A stretch of DNA of 64,000 nt, taken from NCBI GenBank assembly GCA_947044365.1, contig OX345636.1, positions 40,776,191 through 40,840,190 of the forward strand, given 5' to 3'. A program made the position numbers and the translations under genes. The notes below the pieces were generated by a model that had not been told where the DNA came from, made no database searches, and saw nothing but the letters and a program-made list of their open reading frames with translations. Positions 60,301-64,000 of the stretch are shown piece after piece. The stretch is from Petrosia ficiformis (lineage: Eukaryota; Porifera; Demospongiae; Haplosclerida; Petrosiidae). Each line of letters starts with the position of its first letter. Position 1 is the stretch's first letter.

Positions 60301-62362
60301 GTCAAATAGCAATTGTTAGGTATGAAATATTCACCCTTTTTGCATCCATATATAGTTATGTATTGAAACTAAAAGTTAATTATAGACATCTGGATAAATG
60401 CATGACAGATGAATATGGAAAAAGCAATATCAACATTTTTTATGGCCCGTAGGGCCATCCCTATAATTGCTTTCCACGGGGTTTAATGTATATATATATA
60501 TATATATAATTATATATATAATTATATATATGTTTGTGTCACTTGCGCGACTATGCGTTGTATACGTAGTTAAGGAAGTTGCGTCATTCCCGGGGGCTCG
60601 GTCAATTAATGGGCGTGGCGCGTAAACGAACGCGCGATCAAGCTCTACACACCAGCAGAAAGAAAGCTGTTGAACTTACGTAGAAACTGGAACTAATAGC
60701 TAGCTATTCTGCCTGAAATATATTCCTAAAGTTCTACAAGGTCCTTTGAAAGGTCAGGAGAGTAGATAATCAAAATAATAACTATAATAAGCTGTTGTCT
60801 TTCATGCTTGATAAAGTCAGCCATGATTACTGAATTCTGCACACCACAAAGCAGTCATATCTTCACTTAAATTTGTAAAGCAATCATAGGGATGTTTTTT
60901 TCTCTATATAAACTTGTTTCCTTTATTATAATTACAAAGGGACAAATCCACACATTGAAACAGACATCAAACAAGAAAAATGAATTGTAATTATAATTAA
61001 TACAAGAAGCATGTAATTGTATTTGTCTTTACAATAAAAATTATAGTGAAAAATATTCTAAATATAATTATATATAATTATCTTGATTTTTGCTTATTCT
61101 TTACATAGTGTTGTTTCGGCTTGCACTGCATTATCGGGAATGGCCACTTGTCCTTCTACTCCATGAAAAGTACAATGTTCATTTACCCAGACCACTAGCT
61201 GAGCTGACAATTCAAAATGTGTGCGTGATATATGAAGATGCTCTAGGGAAGTTTGATCTTGTAAGCTTAAAGCAATGTTTTCTATTACTATAATGAATGA
61301 AAGGTTTTAGAAATAATAATATGTGATATAATTATACATCAGTGTTGTTTTACAGCTTGCATGTTATAATTATTACCCTTGCCACGAAGCGTAGGCGGAA
61401 GGGTACGGTAATCATACTGTGTGTCTGTGTATCTGAGTTTGCCCTACCTTACAAAATTTCTAGACTCGCCCTTGGTCCTGGCTACAACATTGAGCTCTGG
61501 CACCAAGCATTTTTGTTACTTTGATTTCTAGTCTCGCGAGCCAGACTCCTCCCCCCTTCTTTTGAAATAAAGCAGATACTAAAACGTAAGACTTACAAAG
61601 ATAAAATACACGTATTTTTCATATACCTTTTTGTATTTAAAAAAAAGAATTGAGTTTAGTTGTTAGCAGCCACTCAGTCCTATTTCGGTTGATGCTGTGA
61701 TAGCAGAATCTTCATCCTTGACTTTTATTAGTACTTTTACCCATTAAACAATCTGAAGTTAACCTTTTAATAGTTATAAGAGTCACACTCATAAATGACC
61801 AATGATATATACATAATTATAATCTTTTGCTGTATTATGTTTATAAATAATTATTGTTTGTTTTACACATGTCTAATATTACTTGCCACGTAGCGAGGGT
61901 CCCATCCTGACGGCGCTCGCTACAGTTGTACAAATGATGAGAACTTATATACTCTTTCCATTACTTCAGTTTCTACAAATCTACTGCATTGATTTCATCG
62001 TCAGACATCTGTTCCAGGTTATTACATCTCATGAATTCTTGTATCAGATAAAATGTGAAACAATGAGGAGTATCGTTCGTGCCATTGCTGAAGATAAGTA
62101 TATTATGTCTAAGATTGGTAAAGAATTATCTCTTACACGCTACCCAAAATTTCTCCATTATCCTGATGTTGATCAAGAACATGACATTCTGGAGCTTATC
62201 TCAGGGGGTGGGTGTGAACCTGAGCACATTCAAAGTCATATCGACATGCAGGAGGACAAAGAAGTTAAGGCAAGGTTTGCAAGCACAGTATCAACTGAAG
62301 GTAGTGCAAACTGTATCTATTTGCTGCCCCCTGCTATGAAACTTGGTTGCAAAATTATGTAG
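54381..62362 (+). CDS. RCBTB-family protein: RCC1 propeller plus BTB and C-terminal region (copy 2, full length)
   Basis: Thirteen exons join in phase to 626 aa: 54381-54609, 54763-55074, 55245-55315, 56609-56710, 57404-57534, 57591-57654, 57818-57941, 58162-58193, 58286-58363, 59380-59516, 59687-59790, 61109-61260, 62018-62362. Residues 1-345 are RCC1 blades. The opening (MSIWPILNAIQCDIF, AIGINGNHCPLGVGS) and the last blade (VYVWGQSKYGIIPEP) match RCBTB1/2 layout. Exon 9 holds a TEYLSxxxSSI repeat. Exons 10-11 form a BTB-like fold (ELVTIFVGEYKGPHFLVP, RNSYFFQALV, HEYDIVELYVDYI). The rest resembles the helical part after BTB plus an extra tail. Such proteins act as adaptors, often for cullin-3. 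Exon 9-13 assignment is less sure than exons 1-7. Confidence 0.85.
55355..56400. repeat. Family A element with internal insertion, in RCBTB copy 2 intron 3
   Basis: Starts AGTGTCCCTATATTTGCTTT and ends AAGCAATCATAGGGATGGCC. About 500 bases longer than other copies. The extra part (about 55815-56340) has the inverted-looking blocks TTCGTTAGTTG and GGCGAGTGT repeated. Absent from copy 1. Confidence 0.6.
59001..59125. repeat. 18-bp tandem repeat
   Basis: About seven copies of ATTATTAAATACACATTG, nearly perfect, in RCBTB copy 2 intron 9. Confidence 0.9.
59218..59293. repeat. Short palindromic element
   Basis: Arms GAGCCAGGCTCTCCC and GAAGAGCCTGGCTC with a further imperfect inner stem. It could form a hairpin of about 75 bases. 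Confidence 0.7.
60010..60260. repeat. Dispersed repeat (family F)
   Basis: Repeated TTTAGTTATAGTT blocks and TAAAAAGGGTTTTAGTTATA, as at 11880 and 21420. Confidence 0.6.
60440..60910. repeat. Miniature element, family A
   Basis: Best preserved copy with 12662-13185: GGCCCGTAGGGCCATCCC at one end and GCAATCATAGGGATG at the other. Internal TGGGCGTGGCGCGTAAA block. In RCBTB copy 2 intron 11. Confidence 0.8.
61374..61560. repeat. Dispersed repeat and AGTCTCGCGAGCCAGAC motif
   Basis: ACCCTTGCCACGAAGCG and GGCGGAAGGGTACGGTAATC relate to 27562-27645. The motif AGTCTCGCGAGCCAGAC at about 61530 is also seen, with one change, at 14515. Lies in the last RCBTB intron. Confidence 0.55.
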
Positions 62363-64000
62363 AGAACTTTCCCAAATAATTTGAGTTTTTGCATTGTACT
62401 TGCCAATTAAAAGTACATTTTCCATACTATAGAACTATTTAGTTTATTATGAATGCATGTATGATTGGAATATTTAATTCCATGATGTTTTTGATTCATA
62501 TAATTATGTTTGTAATGGATTTCAAACTTGTATATACTAGTATTGTACCTATACTCGTATATAGATAAATGTATTATATAAAGGTACCTATACCCAAGGT
62601 ATAGGCACCTTCTCAAAGGGTGGGCACTTGAATGAAAACACCTTCCAATGACATCCAACAAAGTGTGGGCGTTTTGGACAATAGAATGCCGACATACCAC
62701 CACCACATTGGTATACCCTTGTATACTATCTATGCATTCAGTTGAAATATGTGGTACTTTTTCTTTCAAATAAAACATGTGAAATAAAATTGTTCTGACG
62801 AGTGGAAGACAAATCCTACAGAATGAATACACCTACTCAACCAAACTTGAATACAGGTATAGGTAAATATTGGTAGCTATAGGTAATTAATTCTTAGAGG
62901 ATTGATGTCACATATATGTGACATTTGACCCCTAAGCAGTTCAGAGTGTGTTCCTAGCATTACAAAGCACTCCAAATGTTTGTAACTGGTGTCAGAGATG
63001 AGCTTATGAAAATGGCTAAAAAAGTTGATGGTTTTCAGCTACCCCTTGCCCTAATTATCGATTATGGTTTATAGAGGGGGGGGGGTGTGGTGGTGGGTGT
63101 TCCCCATTAATGTGAGTGGTGCAGTCCCTTCGCCGCACGCAATTTGGGGATATAGTGACTGTTCCCTGTAAAACTCGATATTGTGGGTGTAGTTGGTGGC
63201 CAACATGCAGTGGGATGCCCCAGTTGCAGTCAAAAAAGGGAGAGCACTGCATGCATTTGAATTAGTCCTTGGGGACTTTCAAGTCCCAGTAAGCAAGTTG
63301 GTAGAAGTAGTATAATATACTCCATGTTGGATAAGCACGTGGGATGATACTTTTGTGTGGCCATATAGCACGCCCATCCACCGTCCCACCACTTGATGTA
63401 GGGTGCAAAGCTGAACGAGTGAATGAATGGTTATCCACCTAGACCCTCCCTTCGTTAGAGGGCGGGGCTGGTTACTCGAGACTACCCTGAAGCACAACTA
63501 TTAGCTATGCACTCTAATCTTTATATATAGAACTTCAGGAGTATTTTGCATCTAGGGCAGTTATTAATTCCAGTATTATAATCTATAAGCAGCGGCATTG
63601 GCGTAGCCAGACCCTAATTGATAATCGGCGCGCGAAGCGAGCCGAAAATGTTTTACCTAATTATTTATTAATGATGGGCGTGTCGATTAATAATAATGAC
63701 ATGAATAACGACATGAATAACGCAACAAAGAAGTGGACAGTTCTAGTTACTAGTATACTGCGACATCGTCAGGAACTTCCCAAGAACTTGTACATGCAAC
63801 TGTTATAAATCATCATTGGTGGTCCTGATATCATTACTTTCCAGCTGTATCACTGTTCATCAGTTTGAACTTTCGTCACTATGCTGCAGCCTTTGTCGCT
63901 TAGAAGCAGAAGAATCTAACTGATTCACATCTAAACAGTCAAAATAGTCCTCTGTCTACCTTTACTTTGCTTCTGAAAGGCCATCACAAATAAACAAACT
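62363..64000. other. Downstream intergenic region
   Basis: Contains a family E repeat at 62617-62730, an inverted GTCACATATATGTGAC motif near 62908-62923, a G run near 63075-63085 and CG-rich patches at 63620-63650. No gene supported. Confidence 0.6.

Overview
This window looks like nuclear DNA of an early-branching animal, most likely a demosponge. It is AT-rich with dense short repeats, and its genes are split by GT-AG introns. The conserved host genes are animal-like: NDUFA12, NAD-dependent glycerol-3-phosphate dehydrogenase, PLAC8 family and RCBTB family. The species call is inference. All host gene models below were built by hand from splice sites, reading phase and remembered family motifs.

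Layout. 1-600: AT microsatellites and the first (signal-peptide) exon of a minus-strand gene that leaves the window. 757-3275: NDUFA12 (minus), first exon not found. 2820-5820: decayed PLAC8 copy, interleaved with the 5' part of NDUFA12. 6723-10924: a complete IS3EU-like DNA transposon with perfect 74-bp terminal inverted repeats (TIRs), carrying a HECT ubiquitin-ligase gene and a DDE transposase. 11263-14481: second, better preserved PLAC8 copy. 14805-17005: eight-exon gene for a SWIM-YqaJ nuclease-PHD protein. 19632-39979: an 11-exon GPD1 gene on the minus strand (345 aa) whose introns hold a tRNA-Asn gene, tRNA-like SINEs, minisatellites, hAT and other miniature elements, a Crypton-like relic, and a complete 4.0-kb Tc1/mariner transposon (31201-35233) that also carries an eight-exon BEN-domain gene.

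40838-43598: 5' half of an RCBTB-type gene, divergent from GPD1. 44371-46054: decayed pogo/Tigger-like transposase. 46909-47559: a 651-bp TIR element with a 9-bp target duplication and a RecQ-helicase fragment. 47739-52743: an intact Ty3/gypsy retrotransposon with identical LTRs. 53684-53740: a broken copy of GPD1 exon 1. 54381-62362: the full-length RCBTB gene, 13 exons, 626 aa. 62363-64000: no confident gene.

Reading of the region: the GPD1/RCBTB head-to-head pair was duplicated in tandem. One product kept GPD1 and a truncated RCBTB; the other kept full RCBTB and only a relic of GPD1 exon 1. Blocks of near-identity between the RCBTB copies, separated by diverged stretches, suggest gene conversion. 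Two DNA transposons each pair a transposase with a convergent, spliced, non-transposase gene of chromatin or ubiquitin type (HECT; BEN). These two-gene transposons are the most interesting content here.
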